Source of the DNA: Tetracentron sinense
Taxonomy: Eukaryota > Streptophyta > Magnoliopsida > Trochodendrales > Trochodendraceae
Reading direction: 5' to 3'
DNA: 64,000 nucleotides
Assembly: GCA_015143295.1 (NCBI GenBank)
Contig: CM026559.1
Location: forward strand, 19,730,826 to 19,794,825
Made by a program: the position numbers and the translations under genes. Under the pieces are notes generated by a model. That model saw only the letters and a list, made by a program, of their open reading frames with translations. It did not search any database and had not been told where the DNA came from. This document shows positions 44,649 through 55,959 of the stretch, in pieces (position 1 is the first letter of the stretch; each line of letters starts with the position of its first letter).

Positions 44649-47414
44649 TCCGTATAGAATGGCCCCTATTGAACTCAAGGAGTTGAAGACACAGTTGGAA
44701 GAATTGCAAGGCCTTGGTTTCATTCGACCAAGTGTCTCACCGTGGGGTGCCCCGGTGTTATTTGTTAAGAAGAAAGATGGCTCGATGCAGATGTGCGTCG
44801 ATGATCGGTAATTGAACAAAGTCACTATAAAAAATAGGTATCCATTGCCTAGAATTGATGACTTGTTCGATCAGTTGAAAGGAGCGAGATTTTTCTCGAA
44901 GATAGATCTTTGATCGGGCTATCACCAGTTGAAGATTAAGGCGGAAGATGTTCCCAAAACTGCTTTTCGGACTCGATACGGACACTACGAGTTCTTAGTG
45001 ATGCCTTTTGGCCTCACAAATGCTCCGGCAGCCTTTATGGATTTAATGAACTGGATGTTCCGGCCATACCTGGATGATGCGTGATCGTGTTTGTTGACGA
45101 TATCTTAGTGTATTCCCAGACACGGGAAGATCACATGCGAGACCTTCGCCTTGCTTTGGAAATGCTGAGAGAGCACAAGCTGTACGCCAAACTTAGCAAG
45201 TGTGACTTTTGGTTGGAAGAGGTGGCATTCCTAACATTGTATTCGCGGAAGGTATTTTGGTGGATCCGAAGAAGATAGAGGCAATCATGAGTTGGGCGAG
45301 GCCCAAGAGTGTCACAGAGATATGCAGTTTCCTTGGGTTGGTAGGCTACTACAGGAGATTCGTAGAGGGTTTCTCCAGCCTTGCAGCACCACTTACTTAC
45401 CTGACAAGGAAGAACGCCAAATTTGTATGGAGTGATAAGTGCGAGACCAATTTCACGGAACTGAAGAAGAGGCTTACTACAACCCCTATCCTTACTGTGT
45501 CATCTGGACCTTATGGGTATGAGGTGTATTGTGATGCCTCGCACGTTGGACTTGGGTGTGTACTCATGCAGCACAAGAAAGTCATTGCCTATGCATCAAG
45601 GCAATTGAAGGAGCATGAGAAGAATTATCCCACACACGACTTGGAGCTTGCGACGGTCGTGTTTGCACTTGGCATCATTACCTATATGGGGTGGAGTTCT
45701 ATGTGTTCACGGATCACAAGAGTCTCAAGTATCTCTTTTCTCAAAAGGAGCTGAATCTAAGGCAACGGTGTTGGATGAAATTTTTGAAAGACTATGATTG
45801 TACCATTCAATACCACCCGGGTAAAGCAAATGTAGTGGCTGATGCTTTGAGTAGAAGACTTCCGGGATTATTAGCATGCATGTTGGTGCAGGAATGGAAG
45901 CTACTTGAAGATTTGACAAGTCTGGACATCAGTTTGAATGACTCTGTCCGTAGTCCTATCTTGGCAAATGTCACAGTTCGGCCATACATTATAGATTTGA
46001 TCCAAGAATACCAAGCCACGGATGCTGAATTGTTGGCTTATCGGGACAAGGAAGTTGCCAAGGGTAGTGAGGACTTCTCTCTCACTAGCCGGGGTGCTAT
46101 CACATTCAAGGGAAGGCTTTGTGTTCCGACCAATGCGGATCTTCGACGAAAGATTATGGATGAAGCCCACCGGGCAAAGTACACTGTGCATTCAGGGGGT
46201 ACGAAGATGTACCGGAACCTCAAGAGTCACTTTTGCTGGCGGAATATGAAGAGGGATGTTACTGAATATGTGGCACGGCGCTTAGTGTGCCAACAGGTGA
46301 AAGCAGAACACATGCAACCCGCCGGTCTATTGCAGTCTCTTCCTATTCCTGAGTGGAAATGGGAGAACATATCCATGGATTTCATAGTTGGCTTACCAAA
46401 GACGGCAAGGGGCTCAGATGCGATTTGGGTAGTAGTGGATCGTTAGACAAAGTCCGCTCATTTCCTATCCTACCAAACTACTTTCAACTCTAGCCAGTTG
46501 GCCGCGCTATACATCAAGGAAGTGGTTAGGTTACACGGAGTGCCAGTCAGTATTGTGTCAGATCGGGATCCAAGATTCACATCAAGATTCTGGAAAAGTT
46601 TTTAGGAAGCTATGGGTTCCCGACTTGATTTCAGCACCACTTTTTATCCACAAACGGATGGACAAACCGAGAAGGTGAACCAAGTAATAGAAGACATGCT
46701 TTAGGCTTGTATGCTAGATTTCAAAGGCAGTTGAGAAGAGCACTTGCCTTTGGTAGAGTTCGCCTACAACAATAGCTATCAGGCGAGTATCCAAATGGCT
46801 CCATTCGAGGCTTTGTACGGGCGAAGTTGCAGGTCTCCTCTCTACTGGGATGAGGTAGGAGAAAGGAAGGTACTAGGTCCGGATTTGATTGAGCAAACTG
46901 CGGGCATAGTCAAAATCATCCGGAATCGGTTGAAAGCCGCTCAAGATCGTCAAAAGAGCTATGCGGACACACGCCGCAGGGACTTGGAATTCCAGGTTGG
47001 GGACAAGTCTTTGTGAAGGTATCTCCTTGCAAGGGGATTATGAGATTTGCCAGGCGAGGCAAGCTTAGTCCTCGATATGTTGGCCCGTTTGAGATCATCA
47101 CGCGAGTTGGTGAGGTTGCTTACAGGGTAGCTCTTCAACCTTACATGGCCGCGATTCACAACGTTTTCCATGTGTCTATGCTTCGGAAGTACATTGCGGA
47201 TCCTTCGCATGTCATAGACTTGGAGCCGTTGGAAGTTCGAAAGGATCTCACTTTAGTTGAGAGGCCGGTTCATATATTGGATCAGAGAGATCAAGTCCTT
47301 CGCAACAAAACTATTCTATTGGTTCTTGTGCAATGGCAGCATCATGCTCGAGAAGAAGCTACATGGGAACGTGAAGCCGAAGTCAAAGCGAAGTATCCGG
47401 AATTGTTCGAATGA
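44649..47414 (+). pseudogene. pol: pol of element B from RT to chromodomain, many stops
   Basis: Continuation of 15953-16504 after C. RT ([24 protein letters not shown] then stop; [11 protein letters not shown] in another frame), RNase H ([25 protein letters not shown]), integrase ([19 protein letters not shown] with Trp to Cys; ARRLVCQQ with a Cys ligand lost to Arg; [27 protein letters not shown]) and chromodomain ([18 protein letters not shown]). Stops lie near 44811, 44913, 46443, 46605, 46703 and 46733; frameshifts near 45075, 45235, 45680 and 47010. It is clearly dead and older than the copies nested in it. Confidence 0.88.
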
Positions 47415-47504
47415 GTTTTGTATAGGTTTTGTATATGTGGCTTGTAATTTTGTTTTGATTCTGTAATACAAGTCCTGTCCAAATTTCGAGGATGAATTTT
47501 TTTT

Positions 47505-47518
47505 GTAAGGGGGGAGGA
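47505..47518 (+). other. Polypurine tract of element B
   Basis: GTAAGGGGGGAGGA directly before the 3' LTR start TGTAGAGCCCCGG at 47519. The upstream stem is mutated (AATTTCGAGGATGAATT). Confidence 0.85.
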
Positions 47519-49765
47519 TGTAGAGCCCCGGACTTTTTCATGCTTAATACATGGCACTTTCGTAGCCAATTTACCTTTAAAGTAGTACAATTAATAAATA
47601 AAGAAGAAATTGAAAATTCTGAAATGACAGAAATGTTCCTTTTCGACGTACGAACCCAACGCAAGTTGAATCGTCGAAATCCGACGAGCGAGTCAAAAGA
47701 TATGGCCAAACAGTTTGGACCTGTAGGCAACCGATCGCTCGGTCCATGGAGCGATCGATCGGTCCAAAACCGATAGATCGGAGGCTATCGACTGGTCGAA
47801 AAATTTGTATGGGGAAATTTTTCAGAGAGTTGATTTTTGATCAAGAGCTCGGTCAACACACCGTTCGCTCAGTAGCCAACCGATCGATCGGTCATAACCA
47901 TCGATCGCTCGGTCTTCGTGTTTTGTAGAAACTTTCATCAAGGGTATTTTCGTCTTTTGGGTGTTTCACTCATGCCTTAAAGGCCTTGCCCGAGCATTTG
48001 AGGGTTCATTCATAACACTTAGAGTATTTTGAGAGTTAGAGGAAGAGGAGAAGGGTTTTCCCCAACCTAGGGTTTGCTTTTGGGGAGAAATCAAAGGGGT
48101 TTCAAGACCCACAATCACCTCAAGCTTGGATTGCTTCAAGATTTCGATTCAAGCACTTGTGGAGCTCATGTTCCAAGCTAGGGCAACTACTCACGAACGC
48201 TTTGGAAGGGGATTCTTTCCCTCATTTGTCAAGGTCGGTACTTCTTGCTACCCTCCTAGTTATAGTTCCTCTTTTCCTCCATGTTTCTTTGTTTTCCTTC
48301 ATCTATACGTGTGCTATGAGTTGGGATGTGTAGATGTCGCGAATGGAAATGGAATAGGCGATTGGATGCCAATGGTTGTGTTGTGATAATTGAAATGGGG
48401 AGGGCATTGCATCCATAATGAACAAACATGTATGATGGAATTATAACCCACCTAGAAAAGCATGTTGTAGGGTTAACAAATAATGAACATACCATGTTTG
48501 ATGGAATGCCAAGGTGAATAAAATGAAGAATAAATCAAGAAAATACATGCTAAATTACTTATGTAACTTGTTAGGGATTATGCTAGCATGAGTTCTTGTT
48601 TTCCCTAAAATATTATGAATGTTTATTTGTTTAGAAATTGCTATATGCTATACATTGTGAAATCCCCCAAATGTCATGTTTAAATTCAAATGCAAGTATG
48701 CACACGATCCCACGAGCACGGCATGCATGACATGATTGACCGAGGTTTTCAAGAACATGATTAGAGGTGGGACATATCCTACGATATGTTTTACCTTGCT
48801 TTTCACAAGAAAACAAGAACAAACATTCCACGAGGGGTCTCCCCTCACTCACAAGTGCATAGCATAAAGAAGGGCCTCCCTTCCCTCGCAAGTACATACA
48901 TATCATGAAGAAGGGTCTCCCTTCCCTCTCAAGTGCATTGCATGAAGAAGGGTCTCCCTTCCCTCTCAAGGCATCTCACAAGCGCATCTCACAAGTACAT
49001 CTGATAAGTGTATCTCACAAGTTACATGACCACAAGCAAGCACGCATGACATGCATGACATGACACGATCTACAAGAATCAAGCAAGATAGACAAGACGA
49101 GTTTTCAAGCACGAAAATGGTACTTAAGTCAAGTCAAGCGCACGGTGTTTTCAAGGGTTTTATCAGCTTTTACGAAATGCAAGCATGAATATAAATTGCT
49201 TTACTTCCTTGTATGACATGAATTTTTTCCGTTTTTCATATATGAATTGCTCCTGATTTATGTATTGCCATTTTTATACTATGACTATTGGTTAGTGTTT
49301 GGTACCCGCTGAGTATTCCATGCTCAGCCGTACTTCTTATGTCGGCAGATGATAGCGGAGCGGCTGCTCCTTTTGATGTCTATGCTCCCTGCCCATGGGT
49401 GGAGGAGGAGTACGTCGAGGAACCTTTGGAGGAACCTCTGGTAGAGGGTTACTATTAGGTAGTGGTTGTAGATTCTGAGTGATAGAGCTGTGGGTGAGTT
49501 GAGAGATGTATATCCATGTATTTTGGCAGGCTTGTCCGCACTTTCTTTTGGACTTCTTTTGTGTAACTTGGATCACATATGTATATACATGGAGGTTTGG
49601 TTAAGTCTTCCACTGTGCTATGTTTAAGTATGTTTCCGCTGTTTATATCCTCTTTGTATATGCTCTGTGGATTTTTGCAGGAGGGTCTGTCTAGCAAGCC
49701 ATGTAAGTCATGATTAGTCGTCCAAAGTTCACTCTAACTCATAGGGTGGGTTTTGGGTCGCGACA
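47519..49765 (+). repeat. 3' LTR of element B (2247 bp)
   Basis: From TGTAGAGCCCCGG to GGGTCGCGACA, then AAAAT. Uninterrupted reference copy. Dyads are centred near 47736.5, 47756.5, 47775.5, 47789.5 (20-19-14), 57 bp, then 47846.5, 47866.5, 47885.5, 47906.5 (20-19-21). Hairpin array 48768-48970; conserved hairpin 49308-49328. Confidence 0.92.
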
Positions 49766-49770
49766 AAAAT

Positions 49771-52700
49771 AGTATGATTTTTGGACAATGGTTGTTCAAG
49801 GCACATGAGTGGGAACAAAAAATTATTCATTTCTATCTCTCCTAAAGATGGAGGGCATATGACCTTCGGGGACAACACGAAGGGGAAGATCATCAGCATA
49901 GGCAATGTTGGTAAGAATTCTTCTACTCTAATTGAAAATATCTTACTAGTTCAAGGACTTAAACTTAATTTAATTAGTATAAGCCAACTTTGTGATAAAG
50001 GTTTAAAAATTTGTTTTAAATCAAATCTTTACATGATTAGTGATAAGGATAATGTCAATACTTTATTTATTGCATATAGAGATTAGAATGTCTTTACTCT
50101 TGAATTTGATGATTTAACTGCTCAAAGATGCTGTGTTTATTTGCTGTTAGTGAAGCTAGTTGGCTGTGCATAGATGTTTAGGTCATGCTAGTATGGATTT
50201 ACTTTCTAAACTATCTAAAAATGGCTTAGTAAAGGGTCTCCCAAAGACCACTTTTATCAAAGATAAAATATGTGATGTATGTCAACTTGGAAAACAAATA
50301 AAATCCTCATTCAATAATAAGAAATTTAGCTCAACCTCTAGCCCCCTAGGACTCTTCATATGGACTTGTTTGGACCCAATGAAGTAGTTAGCCTAGGTGG
50401 TAAAACATATACCTTTGTGATTGTTGATGACTATTCTAGATATACATGGGTATTATTTTTATCACATAAAAGTGAAGCACCTAATCTATTTAAAAAGTTT
50501 TGTAATAGACTACAAAATGAAAAATGATACAGTATCAATAACATAAGAAGTGATAGAGGTGGTGAATTCAAAAATAAGGAGCTTGAGCTTTATTATGAAG
50601 AAAATGGTTTTAGCCATAACTTCTTAGCTCCAAGAACTCCACAACCAAATGGTGTTGTTGAAAGGAATAATAGATCTCCTCAAGAGATGGCTAAGAATAA
50701 TGTTAAATGAGCATAAACTTCCTAATTATTTTTGGGTTGAAGCCATCAATACATCTTGCTATGTTATTAATATGGTAATAATAAGATACAAACTAATAAA
50801 AACCCCTTATGAATTATGGAAAGGAAGATCCCCAAATTTTAGTTATTTTAAAATGTTTGGATGTAAATGTTTTATTCTAAATGACAAACACCATTTAAAG
50901 AAATTTGATTCTAAAGCTAATGAAGGAATCTTCCTAGGTTATTCCAACAATAGCAAAGCTTATACAGTCTAGTAATGAAAAATCTTTAATGGTTGAAGAA
51001 TCAATTTATGTAGTCTTTAATGAAGCTAATCAATTTGAAAAGATTAAGCCTATTGAAGATGATGAAGTTACTAATATTGAGAAAATTTCTAAAGAAATAT
51101 CTAATCTTGAACTAACTAATCAAGAAAAAGAACAACAAGAATCTAATTAAACTAATCCTGAAAATCTTGTTGAAAATGAAAATGAAAAAGAAATTGATAT
51201 TGAAGAATCAATCAAACTACCTAAAGCTTGGAGATTAACTAAAGATCATCCTAAAGACTTAATTCCTGCTGACTTAGAAAAGGGAGTTAAAACAAGAAGA
51301 AACATTTGTAATAATCTAGCCTTCCTTTCTCAAATTGAATCTAAGAATGCCCTTTAAGCTATTGAAGATGAATCTTGGGGTATTACAATGCAAGAAGAAC
51401 TTAACCAATTTGAAAGAAACCAAGTATGGGATTTAGTGCCTAGACCAAAAGATAAATCTGTTATTGGTACTAAATGAATTTTTAGAAATAAAAAGGATGA
51501 ATCCGGAAATATAATTACAAACAAAGCTAGGTTGGTAGTTCAAGGTTACAATCAAGAAGAGGGGATAAATTATGATGAAACCTTTGCCCCGGTTGCTAGA
51601 CTTGAAGCCATTAGAATGTTACTTGCCTTTAGAAGTTCTAAAGACTTTAAACTATTCCAAATGAATGTGAAAAGTGTTTTTCTAAATGGATTTATTTCTA
51701 AAGAAGTCTATGTAGAGCAACCTCCTTGCTTTGAAAATCATAATCTACCTAATCATATGTTTAAATTGACAAAAGCTTTGTGTGGACTAAAACAAGCTCT
51801 TAGAGCTTTGTATGAAACATTAAGTAATTTTTTGATTGATAATGAATTTATAAGAAGAAAACTTGATACAACCTTGTGTGTAAAAACAAAATCAAAAGAT
51901 ATGTTGTTAGTTCAATTATATGTTGATGATATTGTGTTTAGTTCCACTAATGAATGTTTGTTTAAAGAATTTGCTAATATTATATAAAAAGAATTTGAAA
52001 TGAGCATGATGAGAGAATTGATATTCTATCTTGGACTTCAAATAAAGCACACTGAACAAGGAACCTTCATAAATCAAAGCAAATATACTAAAGAACTTTT
52101 TAAGAAATTTGGTACGGAAAACACTAAAATAATGGATACTCCTATGAGCACATCAATCAAGTTAGATAAAGATGAAAATGGTAAAAAGGTTGATGAAAAG
52201 AAATATAGAGGCATGATAAGAAGTCTACTGTACTTAACTGCAAGTAGGCCTGACATTATGTTTAGTGTATGCTTATGTACTAGGTTTCAATCTTGTCCAA
52301 AAGAATCTCACTTAACTGTTGTTAAAAGAATTTTTAGATACTTGTTAGGTTCAATAGATCTAGGACTTTCGTATCCAAAGAATACATCTCTAGAATTAAT
52401 AAGTTACTTAGATACTGATTTTGCCGGATGTAAAATTGATACAAAAAGTACTAGTGGCACTTGTCATTTCTTATGGTATTCCATTGTTTCATGGTTTAGT
52501 AAGAAACAGAATTATGTAGCTTTGTCCACAACTGAGGCTAAATACATAGCTACTGGAAGCTGTTGTGCTCAAAATCTTTATATGAAACAACTCTTTGAAG
52601 TTTATAACTTGTTCTATTATAACATTCCAATTAAGTGTGACAATACTAGTGTCATTTTTATGACTAAAAATTCTATTCAACACTCAGGAACTAAACATAT

Positions 52701-52872
52701 AGAAATTAGATATCATTTCATTAGAGATCATGTACAGAATGGGGATGTTGTGTTGGAGTTTGTGGATACAAACAACTAACTTACTGATATATTCACAAAA
52801 TCCGTTCAACATGAAAGGTTTAGTACCTTGAGAAGAGCATTAAGCATAAGTAAGTTATCTGAAATCTTATAA
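49771..52872 (+). pseudogene. pol: pol of copia element H: protease, integrase, RT, RNase H, many stops
   Basis: Copia order. Protease near 49780: FLDNGCSRHMSG, where the catalytic D-S/T-G reads DNG and the preceding Trp is a stop. Integrase: zinc finger HRCLGHASMDLLSKL and CDVCQLGKQ (50165-50300), catalytic VDDYSRYTW, IRSDRGGEFKN, NGVVERNN in broken frames to about 50670; a domain ending GIFLGYSNNSKAY. RT about 51370-52000 (ARLVVQGYNQEEGINYDETF; FLNGFISKEVYVEQP; YVDDIVFSS, intact Asp pair). RNase H about 52380-52800 (SYLDTDFAGC; YVALSTTEAKYIA; KHIEIRYHFIRDH). At least ten stops or frameshifts. It continues gag (8085-9687) across the 40-kb insertion. Confidence 0.88.
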
Positions 52873-53199
52873 TCTCAAAATACTCATAATCTAAGCTTAA
52901 AACTCAAGAGAAATCATCTTAATAGTGAAAACTTGAGAATCTGTAAAATTTAATAAAAATTGCCAAAATATACTTTTATTTGATAAAAAAATGATTTATG
53001 TTGTCTTGCAATGATTAATTGATGTTTTGGACTAAGTATGTAATGATCATTGTGTAGACAATTGGATTTAGAAGAAATCTGCAAATTTTCAGATTTTTTC
53101 TTCTATCCAGTCGATCACCCTAGTGATTTAATCGACTAGATAACGGATCCAACCGATCAAACAAGGTCTCTAATCAAATGGATAGCTAGTGTTAAAATG
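52873..53199 (+). other. Non-coding region after H pol, with four CGAT sites
   Basis: No ORF. Sites related to the LTR H dyads are centred near 53113.5, 53132.5, 53155.5 and 53174.5 (19-23-19), alternating CGAT and ATCG orientation. They continue after the solo LTR at 55656. Confidence 0.55.
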
Positions 53200-55650
53200 T
53201 GTAACGACCCCAAAATCCTACAAGGCTAAAATAGGACTTTGGAATCGTCATATTACTTAAACCTGCTTAAAATCCATACATACAAGGCATACTACACAAG
53301 TTTACAAAAAATGAGGATAATAAAATTTCGATCATGAAAAGTCAAATCATCCTGTACAATAATAATCCACACATCATAGTTCCTCATAAACAAAATAGTC
53401 TAAAACAATCAATAGAGTAAACAACTAAGACAACCTCAACTAAAAGTCAAAAGTCTACTATAAACATCTCGTCCAAAAGAAATACTAAAACTACTCAATA
53501 GGGATAACTGTCAAGATCCCTGGCCTCTTCCTCAGGAAGCTCACCTTCCTCCCCTTCTTCAACGTAAACCTCCTCGGTCCACGGTTCTCCTCCTAAACCT
53601 GAAGACAATAACAGGTCGACTGAGCATGGAATACTCAGTGGATAAACAAACTAACAACAACATAAGGTAGCATGAGCAATAATAATATTATAACTCAGTT
53701 TATCTAAGCTTAATCATAATAATTTCACGTAGAATAGACATAATCAGAGTGTGAAGCATATAACATGTCATAACATCATCTTGACTCATGTACTTGTGCA
53801 ATTCTTATCCATGAACTTGCCTTAACATATGCATAGACTCATACATGCATGATTCATAGTGTGTTTGTCTCGTCAACGTATAATTCATAGTGTTTTGTCC
53901 CGGCAACGCATAATTCATAGTGTTCGACAACGCGTTGAGTGGATGTTCGTAATGGGAGATCATTCTTTCATAGCATAACATGAGTATGACAACGCGTAAA
54001 GTGGATGTTCGTAGTGGAGGATCATTCTTTCATGGCATAATTCGTGACATATTCATATCCAATGCATGCATGCTTATGAGACAAGTGAACTCATGAGACT
54101 TGAATACTTACCATGCAAGTGCACGTGTGCTTAAGTGTCGTGATGGGAATTCAAATGAGTCATCCCTTAGATTTCAATCTTCTGTTAGGAAACTCCGCTA
54201 GGTTACATCTCCCTATTAGAGAATTCCCAACGTGGAGGATTTTCCTCTAAGGTTTGGCCTACCCGAATACCGATCACCATACAAGTAAATAGGGCATAAT
54301 TTATCATAACGACTACAATATCCATTTAAATTAATTTCTTGATAATCACAGCATCATACTAATATTTATTATTCTTAGACATTTCAACAAACATTTAGAG
54401 TGCGTTAATTATGGATACTTTGCCCTTTCCCATTCTTAACATTCCATCACACCATACTCAATCCACACAACCCAAACATCATCCATATCCATACATTCAT
54501 CCTAATCCTCCATAATATTTCCCTTCCTCCATTCAATCCATCCATAGTATAAATCCACTTTCATCTCTAGTAAGATTAATCCATACATAATTAGGGAAAA
54601 TAAATCAAATTATCATTTCTATCATTCATATTAAACTAATATTCATCAAACTTTATTAATAGAGTTGAGTTAGGGAGTTTATCGACCTTAGGAATCCTTC
54701 CCTTGGATTCAAAACGCTCCCGAGGTGATTTGGGGAAGCTTCGAGGACGGTCTCCAAATTTCCTCTCAATCTTCTAGCAATCTCCTTCTCCAAGCAACCC
54801 CTCTCTCAAAACCTTAGGTTTTCTCCCCCTTTTTGCCAAATTAGGTTAGAAATAGGTAGAGTATTTTAATATCTCGAGTAGGACCCCCTATTTATAGCCA
54901 CAAGGGTTGGAAACGAAAAGACCTAAAAGTCCTTACTAAAATTCTGTCAAAAACACGAAAGACCGATTGATCGGTGGTTATGACCGAGGGATCGGTCGCC
55001 TACCGATCGATCGGTGTTTATGACCGATCGATCAGTCAAAAACACACTCTCTGGAAAATTTCCCCATACTAAATTTTAGACTAGTGGTAGTTACCGATCG
55101 ATCGGTTTTGGACCGATCGATCGCTACTTCTGACCGAGCGATCGGTGTTCTGCAGATTTTTGACCTACTCTACTATTTTGGCCATAACTTTTTACTCGCT
55201 CGTCGGATTTCGACGATTCAACTTGCGTTGGATTCGTCTTTCGAAAACGAATATTTCTGCCATTTTAGAATTTCCAAATTCCACTTTATTTATGAACCAA
55301 AAACTCCCCAAAATTGACTGATCTGTAATTCCATCAGACAAAACCTCGGAAAACCCATTTTTGACTTAGCTTAGACTAAAATTAAAGAAAAACATTAAAC
55401 ATGAACCTCAAAAAGGGTTCCAATACCTTTCTAATGGTTCAAGAATCACTCAATTCCAATAAACGGTACCAACACTAGAGCTTCCTAAAGTTTAGAGTGT
55501 GATATGACATTCCTGAACTAGAAGTTTGATTAAACCTTAATCACACTACACCCATTAGATATACAATACAACAAACATTAAAACATCACAAGGACTATAA
55601 TACCCCTAATACAATGCAATAAAAACATGAAAAAGATTTGGGTCTCTACA
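53200..55650 (-). mobile_element. Solo LTR E (gypsy family related to B-D), TSD AAATG
   Basis: The minus strand runs from TGTAGAGACCC (55650) to GGGGTCGTTACA (53200), 2451 bp. AAATG repeats at 53195-53199 and 55651-55655. It carries the shared U3 block (about 55190-55245), dyads (54962-55146), a TATA box (CTATAAATAG, about 54899-54889) and the conserved hairpin ACTGAG-CATGGAATA-CTCAGT (53619-53639). Its leader repeats (ATTCATAGTGTT...CAACGC near 53848-53940; GTGGATGTTCGTA...GATCATTCTTTCAT near 53939-54040) are tandem but not clear hairpins. No internal region, so solo. Confidence 0.9.
54962..55146 (-). promoter_or_regulatory. CGATCG dyad cluster, LTR E
   Basis: Sites centred near 54968.5, 54989.5, 55008.5, 55029.5 (21-19-21), about 56 bp, then a decayed site near 55085.5 and sites near 55099.5, 55118.5, 55139.5 (19-21). 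About 65-255 bp upstream of the TATA box. Confidence 0.8.
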
Positions 55651-55655
55651 AAATG

Positions 55656-55959
55656 AATGTTATGGATGAATTGTTTCAAAATTACGTTTTTCTTCTATCC
55701 AGCCGATCACATGACGTTCTAATCAATTAGATGGACAATCCAGCCGATTACACCATCCATGTAATCGACTGGATAGTTAAAAATTCTTTTTGAAATTTTT
55801 CTTTAAAACTTGAAATCTCAAAATTTTCTTTCATTTTAAAAACTCTCCTGTTCTAGACCTCATTCGTACTTCCCTCCAAAACCTAGTTCCTCACCTTTCT
55901 TCAATTCCAAACCCTTAAATCTCTTCTAAATCTTCCTAAATCAGTTCCAATCTACTCCA
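55656..55959 (+). promoter_or_regulatory. Region upstream of H ORF3 with second block of four CGAT sites
   Basis: CGAT/ATCG sites are centred near 55705.5, 55723.5, 55746.5 and 55765.5 (18-23-19), including CCAGCCGATTA and GTAATCGACTGGATAG. With 53108-53180 this gives eight sites between pol and ORF3 before solo LTR E split them. I see no clear TATA box before the ORF3 ATG, so a promoter role is only inferred. Confidence 0.45.

Larger units (their letters stand above)
9730..49765 (+). mobile_element. Ty3/gypsy chromovirus element B (Tekay-like), TSD AAAAT, split by nested insertions
   Basis: AAAAT flanks it at 9725-9729 and 49766-49770. Own parts: 5' LTR (9730-10001 plus 12258-14212), primer site, gag (14569-15810), gag-pol spacer (15811-15952), protease (15953-16504), then after element C, RT to chromodomain (44649-47414), polypurine tract and 3' LTR (47519-49765). 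Own length without insertions is about 9.6 kb. Gag and pol both contain stops and frameshifts, so it is dead. It inserted just after the gag end of copia H. Confidence 0.9.

Noticed and set aside
45081-45278. Separate small gene for an RT fragment
   Set aside because: It is a frame-shifted piece of the degenerate B pol.
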